DNA from: Tetrastigma voinierianum
Lineage: Eukaryota > Streptophyta > Magnoliopsida > Vitales > Vitaceae
Assembly: GCA_016808115.1 (NCBI GenBank)
Contig: JAEQBH010004428.1
Coordinates: forward strand, 62,001 to 126,000
Length of the DNA: 64,000 nucleotides
Reading direction: 5' to 3'
A program made the translations under genes and the position numbers. The notes beneath the pieces are model-generated. The model was not told where the DNA came from. It did not search any database and was given only the letters and a program-made list of their open reading frames with translations. Each line of letters starts with the position of its first letter. Within the stretch, counting starts at the first letter, position 1. Below, piece after piece: positions 11,700 through 21,517 of this stretch.

Positions 11700-12299
11700 A
11701 GACAGTAAAGTGAGGCGTTTCCACTGACCGTCATCGTTATTCAAAGTGGGTATGGGATAATGAAGCATGCCCGAAAGACAGCTTCCTTCTACCTCGAATA
11801 GATCAGAATGTCGATGTGTCGGCCGGGCATGGGATGTTGTCGTTCTTGGATGCCTTCTCGGTATATCATCAAATACCCATGCATCTGCCATACATGGAAA
11901 AAACATCATTCATCACCCCGCACGGGATGTTCTGCTACAATGTGATGCCGTTTGGTTTAAAGAATGTCGGGGCAACATATCGTAGGTTAAAGGACTAAGA
12001 TGTCTATGTCGGCTACTAGGAAAACCATAGAGGTTTATAATAATGATATGTTGGTAGTCTACAGGGCTGACTGACCATTCTCGAACACCCGCAAGAGGCT
12101 TTCGAATCCTAAGGCTGCATCGGCGTAGCTCAATCCCTCAAAGTGCGCCCCTCTCGAGTCGCTGCGAGCCGATTCGGGTTCGATGGTGACTCAGAGGGGG
12201 GATAGAAGCCAACCCCGTCTGGCTAAAGATATTTTAGAGTCCCTTAACTCTGCTTTCTAGAAAAGTGGTACAAATACCTGATCGGGTTAATTGGTCGCC
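11700..12299 (+). pseudogene. Reverse transcriptase, element B
   Basis: Same domain as 847-1,480 but with an internal deletion: the sequence jumps from the HQ-VI region (11,725) to KACPKDSFLLP (11,763), losing the fingers segment that A retains. It continues with MLSFLDAFSVYHQI (11,834) and the HGMFCYNVMPFGLKNVGATY palm segment (11,920-11,980). A damaged active site follows near 12,030-12,055, where the YIDDML codons of A read 'tataataatgatatgttg', so the Tyr-Ile-Asp-Asp motif is altered. Dead copy. Confidence 0.85.
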
Positions 12300-13399
12300 C
12301 CGGGGGGCGATTCATCTCTGCTTTACAACCGCTTTAAAGTCGTTTTGTCACTCCCTCAAGGGGGCCAACCAGGCCGGATGGAAGAGAAATGGTGATAAAT
12401 CCTCACAAATGATCAAACAATATCTTGCGTAACCCTCCAAATTTCAAGTGAACTGCCAAGTAAAACACTTTCAGAGATTTGCAGCCAAATGTCTCGTTGA
12501 GTGCTGCCCTGCTCGAAGGAAGCATTTAGAATCGGAAAGAAGAGGCCAATATTTTCACTAGCAAGTCCTTACTAACGTGAGAAACCCGATACAACCACCT
12601 CGAAAGTGTGTCGCATTAGAGACCCCCTCCGGTAGCAACTAAGAAGCTTCACCTATACTTCCCAAGCACAACCCATTGTCAGGTTAATCGACTTCCTTTT
12701 CTCGAGTACCATTCACAAGCCTCGACTGGTCTGTGATAAAGGCTCACGGGCAATTGAATTGAGAAAATTTGGTATTTAATATAAGCCAAGATTGGCTTAA
12801 AAAGGATAGGTTCTGAAGATTCTAATGCAGATCCTCTTAACCGAATGAGTCCGACAACTTAAACTCCGGTGGACTCGAATGTATCTGACTAAGATCTCGA
12901 TAAAACCTGAGATGGCATCGGTTTGGTAACTTAATCTCCTGATGGGGAAAAGATTGAGCAGCAATCTGTCTGGGGTTTGGCAGGCCTCCAAACAAACGAA
13001 TCGTAGACGAGGCCATCCAGCGAATTGGAACTCGTGTACAATGTTAGCCTAATGCTTCCCGATTCAAAGTGATTCCGCCAGGTAGGCAAGTAAACGCAGT
13101 AATATGAGCTCATGAGACCCCGAATGGAAAAGTATTATCCCCCCAAGCTAACCAACTACTAAGTAGATTTTTAGCTTAGGAGCTCGAACACATCCTTAGG
13201 GAAATGTAATATAAAGTGATGCTCTGGCCGTCGAGTCATTCTTCCTTTCTTCCCATGACAGTAAAATGTTCCTCACGATCATTTTCTTTAAAATGATTCT
13301 TCAAATTATCACACCCGTGTTAGGTGGACGAGGTCTCCCTTCTTGGATGGACCTCATAGTACAATATATCAATAGGGAGAACTCCAGTAAACGAAAGGG
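12300..13399 (+). pseudogene. RT connection and RNase H remnant, element B
   Basis: Aligns by eye with 1,481-2,520 of copy A. The RNase H core near 12,960-13,040 is recognisable at nucleotide level (the 'gaggccatcc' and 'ttggaact' stretches shared with A 2,188-2,210), but the frame is scrambled. At 13,316-13,372 the 'ggtggacgaggtctccctt' segment equals A 2,476-2,495, the spacer between RNase H and integrase. Confidence 0.55.
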
Positions 13400-14534
13400 A
13401 CAAAGTCTTACAAGGATCCAACTAATCAACCATTCTTCACACGGGCACTCGTGCTTAAAATAACCCTATAAACACTCTAAAGTGCTTAACTAATCGAACA
13501 AGGGACAATATGTATTGCGAATTACATGAAGGGGATATGTGGTAATCATCCGTGGTAATAACGGTTGTCAGAGCCCACACTCAAAGGTACAGTCACAACC
13601 ATGATCCACGCTACCGACACGTAAAAGGATCGATAAGGCAAGCCCCCGGTCTCGAGATCACCAAATTTCACACTTCCATCACGAGCCCTCGCCCTTCGCC
13701 TCACCAGAATCTGACATATATTCAGCCGCTCCCTATCGCCCTAACTTAGAAAAAATTAGTGTTGGTAGCCACTGATTATTTCAGCAAGTGGGTAGAGGCT
13801 GAGGCTTTCGCATCAATTAAAGATAAGGATGTCACTTAAATATTATCCAAAGAATATTTGCTTTGCCAAAATTCTGCATGCCCCCATCAATTGTAATGAA
13901 ACGGACTCTCACTTTGATAATCGTGCCACAGAACTTCGCCAGAGTTGAAAATAAAGACTATAATCCACTTCGCGATATCCAAGAAGCAACTAACACATGT
14001 GGTTTCTAATAAAACCCTATTGATGGCCTTAAAGAAACGATTAGACTCAAATTCTAAAGGCAAGTGTATGACTTAACTCCTGTGGTCCTTTGGGCCTACG
14101 TAATCCATAGCCTCCGTTGCACCAACTTTGTGCATCCCCTTCGCGCCACTTATGGACGGATGCTATACTTCCAACATAACCTGTGATGCCCACGCCCGAA
14201 TCAATATACCCGGTAATCAAATACCGAATCTTTGATTAAAGATCTAGACACGGGCAAAGATGAATCAAGACGGGGTTAAATGGCCAGCGAATAGCATCGT
14301 ACCACCACAAGCTAGTAAACCTATACAATAGACGCGTGAAACCCCAAATATCTCAAACTAAGGACTGCTCGAGAAAAGTTTTCAAGAATACAAACTAATC
14401 CATTAACCGGAAAGTTCCAAATGCAACCTGGAAGTGAGAGTGTCGGAATCCGAATCGTATGCATTAGATAAACTAGACGGGACACCTGTACCTAGAATGT
14501 GGAATGTTATGCACCTCAAAAGGTACTATCAATA
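13400..14534 (+). pseudogene. Integrase, element B
   Basis: Near 13,762-13,790 the frame gives VATDYFSKWVEA, the first catalytic Asp region, better kept than in A. Downstream homology to A 2,990-3,720 is continuous but indel-rich, and the second Asp region (13,880-13,920) is badly damaged. The terminal MHLKRYYQ and TAA stop (14,532) match A exactly in position relative to the tandem array. Role: strand transfer of the cDNA into the host genome. Non-functional. Confidence 0.75.
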
Positions 14535-14570
14535 AAGAATGATTCAATCTCTAACCATGTTCCCGTCTCA

Positions 14571-15035
14571 ATTTTTCATTACAAAGCCCGGGTAAGGTTG
14601 ATGTCCTACCGGCCCAGTATGGTTGATGCCCAACTGGTTCATTAAAAATCCAGAGTATGGTTGATGTCCTACCGACCCAGTATGGTTGATGCCCAGCTGG
14701 TTCATTGCAAAACCCAGGTAAGTTTGATGTCCTATCGTCCCAGTATGGTTGATGCCCAGATGGTTCATTATAAATCTGCATATCGATGTCCTCACCTACC
14801 AAGATGGCTGATGCCCAACCCGGTTCATTCCAAAGCTCGGGTAAGGTTGATGTCCTACCGGCCTAGTGTGGTTGATGCCCAGCTGGTTCATTACAAAGCT
14901 CGGGTAAGGTTGATGTCCTACCGGCCCAATATGGTTGATACCCAGCTGGTTCATTACAAAGCCCGGGTAAGGTTGATGTCCTATCGACCTAGTATGGTTA
15001 ATGTCCAGTTGGTTCATTGAGAAGCTCGGGTAAGG
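14571..15035 (+). repeat. 62-bp tandem array between pol and the antisense ORF, element B
   Basis: Seven full units and one partial unit of the repeat seen at 3,769-4,233, starting about 40 bp after the pol stop. Units are cleaner than in A; several consecutive units differ at only a few bases. The fourth unit (near 14,763-14,825) is a diverged type with 'ctaccaagatggctgatgcc', recalling the odd unit of array A, so the array probably predates the A/B split. Confidence 0.92.
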
Positions 15036-15251
15036 AGGCGCTAAAAGGGGGGCCAATGAACCTTGTCTACCGGAGTGTTCATTTGAACCTGATCTATGTC
15101 ATAACAAGGTACATCTTTGCCTCTACCGCTAAATGAACTGGAATTACGTGATTCACAAAGAGCAACAACATCGATTTTCAACAACACAAGTTTTATTATG
15201 GAGCTCAAGCTACAAATAACAAAACTCGGGATACGTAACATGGACGGGAGA

Positions 15252-18047
15252 TCAAGGCTCAACGAGCAATGGAAAAATACAACCCCTAGCTCCCGCCAGA
15301 GACATCGGGCTCCTCACTTCCTGCCAATAGCAGCGGTAAGAATCAAGCCTCATTACTCCACCCCCAACCCAGGCAAGAGAGAGATGCTCGCCCGCCTTGC
15401 TACTATCCACCTCAAGGATTGCAGCGAGAACCTCCCTCTCTGAAGCATTCATCGCTTCACCTAAGCGAACATCGATGGTCATGGCTTCGGTAGGGACATC
15501 ACCCGGGAGGCATCGAGGGTTGATAAAGAACTTTGGGGATAACGACTTAGACATGTCTGACATCCCGTCTGGAACAACTGGTTGACTTCCACAAATATTA
15601 TGTGGGAAAGCACAAAAATCATAACCATAGTTGAAAATCACGTCAAAGCCCTCCTCATAAGCCTCCTCCAGGACCTTTTCCCCTTTAAGGGCCTGTGCCT
15701 AGAGAGCGGACACTTCATCTTTACTAGTCCTGAGCTCTAAAAGCGGAGAGACTCGCTCGACGGCCGATGGCTAGCCTGCCCCTCCCGCTCTCGCCCTAGC
15801 CTCCTCCGAAAACCGCCGTCACTCGGACCCTAGCCAACCTCGACCCACTTCGCCCCTCGCACTCCCCACCCCAGATCGCATCCATGCGAGCCATAGAGGC
15901 TTCGTGGTGAGCCGCATCTCTTGCCTCGCTCGCTCACCTTCTCAATGCCTTCCTGGCCTCCTCTCCCAGCGCGTCGGATCTCGACTCCGCCTGCCTGAGT
16001 TAAGCACTCGGGCCACTGTATTAGAAACGACCGATTGTTAAGAGTCATGTTCTCTTCGCAGATCCCTCAACCGAGACCTGGAATTCTTTTCAATGTTGGT
16101 AAGTCATATTCGACAGCAAAGAATGGCCTCGCAAAAGAACGTGACAGAATAAGGTAATAACTGAAATAATACTTAGGAACAAAGGTATAAGTAGCTTGTA
16201 ACATACCAGCCTTCACTGACTAATGGCTACTAAGACAGATAGCATTTCGTTTCAACCACCCGCTTTAAGTTCGTCTCTACAAGCATGTGGATCGAGACAA
16301 CATATTTTCGCCTCCTCAAATTCCCGCACAGCCACAGTAACCGGGCGAGCAGATACAACAGCATATGGGCAAACAGGATTCACCCTGCAAACTACCCAAC
16401 GATTTATAACCCGGGCACCTTCCGCCTAGGAACCGAGCATTCTCTCACGGAGGGAGTTCTCGGCCCCGTGTGGAGGAATACAAGAATTCAATCGCAGCCA
16501 AGGTTAGGAAGCAAATCTAATTAACCGCGCCAGCTCTGGTAGATTTAACCTATCCGATCGGGCCAAATCGCTATGAGGGAATGTCCTCCCCGACATCCGC
16601 ATGAGTCAGAGACCTCTCCTAATCCACCAAGAGAAGCTCTCCTCGAAATCGACCGCCATGAAAGCCCATCTCAAGCAAATCCAAAACAACTGTCGCCTGC
16701 ACATCCGAACTCTCGCCGGATGGTTGTGGATTTACCATATCGGGCACCTCGGGGGTAGCACCAGTCGCCCGCTTAAAGTTGGCACCTCTTTTGAGCTTCT
16801 GTGCGCCGAAGTTGTAAACAAGATCAGACATCTCTTCCTCTTCTTCTTCCTCTTCCCTAGCAAGGGGGTGGCTAGATATTGGGGAAACCCAAGGGATAAA
16901 ATTTTCCACCCTCGCTCTAGGCGTTTTTAGCTGTTCAAGCACCCGCCTTCCCTTCTTATATACTTGGGGGGCAGGACGAGAACCCATTTTCAAGTAAAGG
17001 GAGAAGCTTCTCGAGATCTACACCCCTATCGCCCTTCTTAGATCTCGGGGGACAAGGCCGAATCATCCTTAGCCATAGAAGGTTGGATCGACTAGGTACT
17101 AATCACTCGCCGACCAACCGCCCCTTGGCCTTTAATTCGGGTCGAGACGAGTCATCAAATTTAGGAGAAAAGTAATAACGTAATGCTCTCCCTCCACTAT
17201 TTCTACGAGAAGAGGGCGTGGAATAATTGGAATGATGTAGGGAGATGGACTGCAACTCAACTCACGAAGATTCTTTGTAGTTAAGAGAATTTCATAATGC
17301 CGTTCCTGCTCAGAAATCTCTAGCAACCTCTGAATTTTCTTATAGCTAGCCTTCTCCACCTAGTTTACCAGTTTACTCCTCCGGATTTTCCCTGCACAAA
17401 AAAAAAAAATAATAATAAAATACGCGAACGTAAAGGATAGAAGTGTAAAAATGCACCGACATATAGATCCCACAACTTGAACACACCTGGGAATGACATT
17501 GATTGGTTCAAAACAAACAGGAGGTCAGGGGAGCCCGGGGTCTCATACCAAGGTCCTCTATCCAAGATCACGCCCTTCACCTTGGTCTTAGGCGAGTCGG
17601 GGAATCCCGTAGCAAATTGCAACTGGGGGCTCTGGGCCGACAACCGGCCTCCGTGTCCCACCCCAAGGTATCAAATGCACTCTACCAACGAAATGTCTAT
17701 TGCAAAGGAGGTTTAGCACGCACCACAGATCCGAATGACATTCGCTGGATAAGAGCAGGAGGCGCCAGAGAAGTGCGTAGAACCGCTTACCGTGAGACGA
17801 AATGGGGAAGTGAAGCTCGGCTACTAGCTCTTCCCAGGTGAAATACACTACACTGTCTTCCTCGTCAATAGTGGATTCGGCGACCATCTGACAACTCAAA
17901 ATCGATATTGTTAGGAATTTGACAGTAAGACCTCAACTCCTCCATGGACAAAGAAGAAATGAGGCTGCTTGCAAAAGACGTATCCCGGCTAGGTCCTTTT
18001 CTGCGCCTAGCTTGACTAGTGGAAGTCTCTTCTTGACCTCTCGCCAT
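15252..18047 (-). pseudogene. Antisense ORF (unknown protein of Tat-lineage elements), element B
   Basis: About 930 codons on the strand opposite to pol, now in pieces. From the N-terminus: ATG at 18,047 (MARGQEETSTSQARRRKG), SMEELRSYCQIPNNIDFEL (17,900s), STIDEEDSVVYFTWEELVA (17,870), LQFATGFPDSPKTKVKGVIL (17,600), LNQSMSFPGVFKLWDL (17,490) and EISEQERHYEILL (17,310). Then come ENFIPWVSPIS plus a run of Glu (16,850-16,920), a charged coiled-coil-like part, and FNYGYDFCAFPHNICGSQP (15,620). I chose the 18,047 Met because element C keeps the aligned sequence (with CTG). Function unknown; not gag, pol or env. Stops and frameshifts throughout. Confidence 0.75.
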
Positions 18048-19333
18048 ACTGCAAGCAAACAACAACAAAAGGAGAGAGGTGCGGGGAACTGGGCCCCATG
18101 CCATAATACCAAACTAAGAAAAGGGCGAGAACTAAAGATATGAACTAATCCGCACCCGAACCCCTCTCCCCCGCCTAGCGGCCCTAAAACACCCTCCCAC
18201 GATCCCGTCACGGAACCATAACTAACACACCTTAACAAAACAAGGCTTACTTGGAAGATAGAAGAAAACAAACGCTTGGAAAGAGAATTCACAAAACGCA
18301 ACGCCACAATCGAGTATCGCCAGGCTCCTCGAGCCGAAGCGGAAACAAGATATCAGCGCCTACGCCCACCGTGCATTAAATGCACCGCGACTCATCACCC
18401 TTCCAAGATTTTGAATCCGGTGCAACACTTCACTTACTAGTGGCACAAAGAAACGCAGTGTGGGCCAGCTCGCAGCCCTCAGCTAGGCCCTCAGGTTTCC
18501 CAATGGATGGGCTTAAAATAACTATCAAGCTAAGTCCAATCAGAATCATAAGGGCCGATCCATCTGCAGAATTCATCAAACGCCACAAACTCATTCCTGT
18601 GGAGTTAGTCCATGTTGGCCGACCTGCCACGAGCACGAGAAAAATAAGGTGAGCAAAAAGGCAAAAATTCCAAGAAACACAATTTTATTAATTACACCAC
18701 AAGGCGTTCATAATTACACACAAAGAACGCCACAAACCAAGCGATCATACTTCAACAATTGGCATACAACCCAAATAGGCCAAAAAGAGAATAGAAAATA
18801 GAGCCTAAGAAAGAAGAAAATGGAAGAAAAGAAAAGGAGATCCCAAAGAAGATATGAAAAAAGAAAAGCTTCCTACTACGATAGTCTTTTTATGGCAATA
18901 TGATTACAACCCCTTTCAATGATGCCAAAGCTTAAGGGACGTATAGGCGGCATATATGCTCTAAAATATCCCCTCCAGTGCTAAAATTAACGAGCCCAAA
19001 GACGCTCCTCAGAGCTTCCCACGACCCTCTGTCAACATCACATTCAGCCCTGTGATAATTGGAAAAGCACGGTACTTAACGCCGGCAAGCCTAGCCATAC
19101 ATACCTAATCAAACTCAAAACTGTACCAAGAGGCACAACAAAAGAACTAACACACTCGCAAATTACATGTGCCTCAACTCGTGGGAAACCCTAAAAGCCG
19201 CATTAAATGTGTTACCAAAAATAGAAAACTCCCGTAACGTTGAACACACGCTACCAATCTGGTACTCCCGCTCCTAACAATGACAAGGAAGTCACACAGA
19301 TTTTTCTAATGTGGAAGACTAATCTCCCCAACT
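18048..19333. other. 3' non-coding region of element B
   Basis: No sense-strand gene. Corresponds to 7,111-8,397 in A and, reverse complemented, to about 28,960-30,280 in element C (the 'aattaataaaat' core is kept in all three). Presumed leader and promoter of the antisense ORF, possibly with an intron; splice sites cannot be fixed. Confidence 0.5.
18886..18894 (-). promoter_or_regulatory. TATA-like box for the antisense ORF, element B
   Basis: Minus strand CATAAAAAG, 0.84 kb upstream of the ATG at 18,047. It aligns with TATAAAAGG in element C and a TATA-like sequence in A, flanked in A and B by the shared 'tatggcaatatgat' stretch (plus strand). Inference from position and conservation. Confidence 0.4.
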
Positions 19334-19345
19334 GGAAAAAGGGGG
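19334..19345 (+). promoter_or_regulatory. Polypurine tract of element B
   Basis: ggaaaaaggggg directly before the 3' LTR, the same as in element A. Confidence 0.75.
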
Positions 19346-19350
19346 CATTA

Positions 19351-19957
19351 TGGGTACCATGGCCTTTGGCCCAACATCCCTATTCAAAAGGCCCAGACAT
19401 ATCAAAGCCCACAGGCTAGGCCTAAGCTTCAGGCCCAAGTATCCTCACACGAACACGGATCCGAACCATGGCCCGATCACCGGTCACGGGCTATCCGATC
19501 ACACCCACTGTCCGCGGATTTGGCCGTCTGACATCCTCCTATCCGCTATCGCCTAAGAAGATGTACCAGCCATCACTTCCCGGGTCGATCCCTACCACCG
19601 AAACATCCTCCCATTAATCACGTGACGAATCGCCCCTTAAGATGATCAAACGACCCCGAGGCGAAGATCTCTGATAACTCGCTATCCAAAAGGAAGAACA
19701 GGTCCCGACGCGCAGTCAGCGCCCTACCATTTTAGAACCAATCACCACTTTCCAGGCTAAAAAGTGGACTCATCCTCCTCCTTCATAAATACAAGTGAAA
19801 CCGCATCAGAAAAAATGGGAAAGCGGGTGATACTCACTTAAAACTTTAAAAACACGCATTAACTCTCCTTATGGCCTCCTATCCGACTTAAGCATTGAGA
19901 TGAGGCTCCACGCCACCACCGGCACTTGTTTTTGTGTCAAAGCCCACTGTGCTGTGC
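19351..19957 (+). repeat. 3' LTR of element B, first part
   Basis: Begins TGGGTACCATGGCC (the 5' LTR has TGTGTGTACC) and follows the shared LTR to about 19,957, ending shortly before the expected LTR end. Shared landmarks include 'gcccaacatccctattc' and 'ggcccaagtatcctcacacg'. Divergence from the 5' LTR includes many small indels, so the insertion looks old, or the sequence is noisy. Confidence 0.75.
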
Positions 19958-20532
19958 CCCTCAAGCCCGGCATCCCTCACACGAACACGAACCGAACCAC
20001 TGGCCGAATCCCTACTCGGGCCATCCGATCACATTGAATGCCCTCGCGGATTTATCAGCTCGACACATCCTCTCCTAGCGGGCTTCTGTCTCTAAGAAGA
20101 TGGCCAACCAATAATTTCTCGGCTGATCCCTCGTAGCTCGAAAACACATCCTCCCATGAATCATGTACGTAACCGCCCTTACGATGATCAAACAATTCTT
20201 GAGGCGAAAGATTCGGATAACTTGGCTATCCAAAAGGAAGAACATGCCCTGACGGGCAACAAAGCGCCTCCCTCCTTCCCATTTCAAACCACCCACTTTC
20301 CATTGCAAGGGACTGATCATCCTCCTTCGGGAATAAGGAAGGAATCGCACGAAAAAGGGGGTAGTGCGGGATAATTTACCAAATAATTAACGTGATGATC
20401 CCCTCCTATGGCTCTATCCGACCGCTAACGGAGAGGCGCCAACATGCCAATCGCCGCGTCGCTCGTTTTACGTCCCTCGCCAGTTAACGCCCGACGATTC
20501 GACGACTCCGGTAATCCAAGAGACAACACATG
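19958..20532 (+). repeat. Second, 5'-truncated LTR copy fused to the 3' LTR of element B
   Basis: From 'catccctcacacgaacacga' the sequence restarts the LTR roughly 95 bases from its beginning and runs to the LTR end (...aagagacaacaca). Landmarks 'gctatccaaaaggaagaaca' (20,224) and 'tggctctatccgac' (20,408) both occur in the preceding LTR copy. It lacks the LTR start and polypurine tract, so it is a partial duplication rather than a separate insertion. Confidence 0.75.
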
Positions 20533-21041
20533 ACACAAAATAAAAACCGACCGTCGGTTTTGGTTTGTTATTTATATAAACCAAAAACCTAACCATTAAT
20601 ATGGTTAACTAAATCTTCGGTTAACCATTTGCTCAATTAACCATATATTTGTTTTTCTGTTAACCATAATTAGAAAATAAAATTTCCTATAATCATATAT
20701 TAAAGTTCAAATTATAATAATTATTCTAAATACAATAAAAAAATACAAAGAAAAGAAATGAATACAATCTATTCATTTGTAATCTCATGACACTTGTGCA
20801 TTTATAATACATATTTATAATACATCTACAAATAATATATAAAAAACATGACATTTGATAATTTAATCACGATTTTGCAAAAAAACACATGTTTTAACAA
20901 CTTCAATAAAAGAAGAAACCAATCCAAAGAAATCACAACCTATATGCTTTGGTTTGGAGGAAAATGGTAAAAAGCTCTGGGCCGAGGAAAAGAAAGTTTA
21001 AGGTACAAAATGGGAAAAGCTACAACTCACACAAGTAAAGA

Positions 21042-21109
<68 letters not shown>

Positions 21110-21517
21110 GACACAACTAAAACTAATGTTTTTATATTTTGTAAAACGAAACCTAAGCTTAAAATCGAGATTTGTGTAAAACAAAACAAACCGAACTTCC
21201 TGGCTCTAAGCAACCTATTTTCTGGCTCGGGGCCTGGCTTGGTTTTTCACTGGCTCGTTTTTTTTTTTTGCCTACCCTACTAATAACAACTGTTCCACCG
21301 CACTAAGACACCCACAACCACATGCGTACAAAGGCGACAACAATCACATGCGCACCAAGGCGACAAGTAAATCCCGAAAAAAACCTAGATTTTTGCGAAT
21401 AATCACTTTATCGGGAGAAAAAAAAAAGATAAAATAGCATGCATTTGTCGATTTACGCAAGAACGGCAAAATAATACTCCTTCGCTTAAAGACAAGAGTA
21501 GCTAGTAGGAGAAATTA
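20533..21517. other. AT-rich spacer with 'aaccgaccgtcggttttggtt' repeat
   Basis: The first 170 bp are rich in 'ggttaac/aaccat' motifs of the kind found near the ends of plant hAT-like elements, but I cannot find paired termini. Further on are the (TA)n tract and a poly-T run at 21,259. No coding evidence. Confidence 0.4.
21044..21107. repeat. (TA)n microsatellite
   Basis: Uninterrupted AT dinucleotides for 64 bp. The minus-strand ORF full of Ile-Tyr that crosses it is an artefact of the repeat. Confidence 0.97.

Larger units (their letters stand above)
8414..20532 (+). mobile_element. Ty3/gypsy Tat-lineage element B, both ends present
   Basis: 12.1-kb element with a 5' LTR (8,414-9,070), primer site, gag (from about 9,273), protease, RT, RNase H, integrase ending at 14,534, 62-bp tandem array, long antisense ORF, polypurine tract (19,334) and a 3' LTR that is itself partly duplicated (19,351-20,532). 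No target-site duplication can be tested, because the left LTR is continuous with element A. All genes are broken. The size and antisense ORF place it in the Tat (Retand-like) lineage by family knowledge. Confidence 0.85.

Noticed and set aside
14571..15035. Regular ~62-bp repeats resembling a CRISPR-like array
   Set aside because: The units are repeated in full with no unique spacers, there are no cas genes, and the context is a plant retrotransposon.
20998..21213. Minus-strand ORF of 71 codons rich in Ile-Tyr
   Set aside because: It is the translation of the (TA)n microsatellite.
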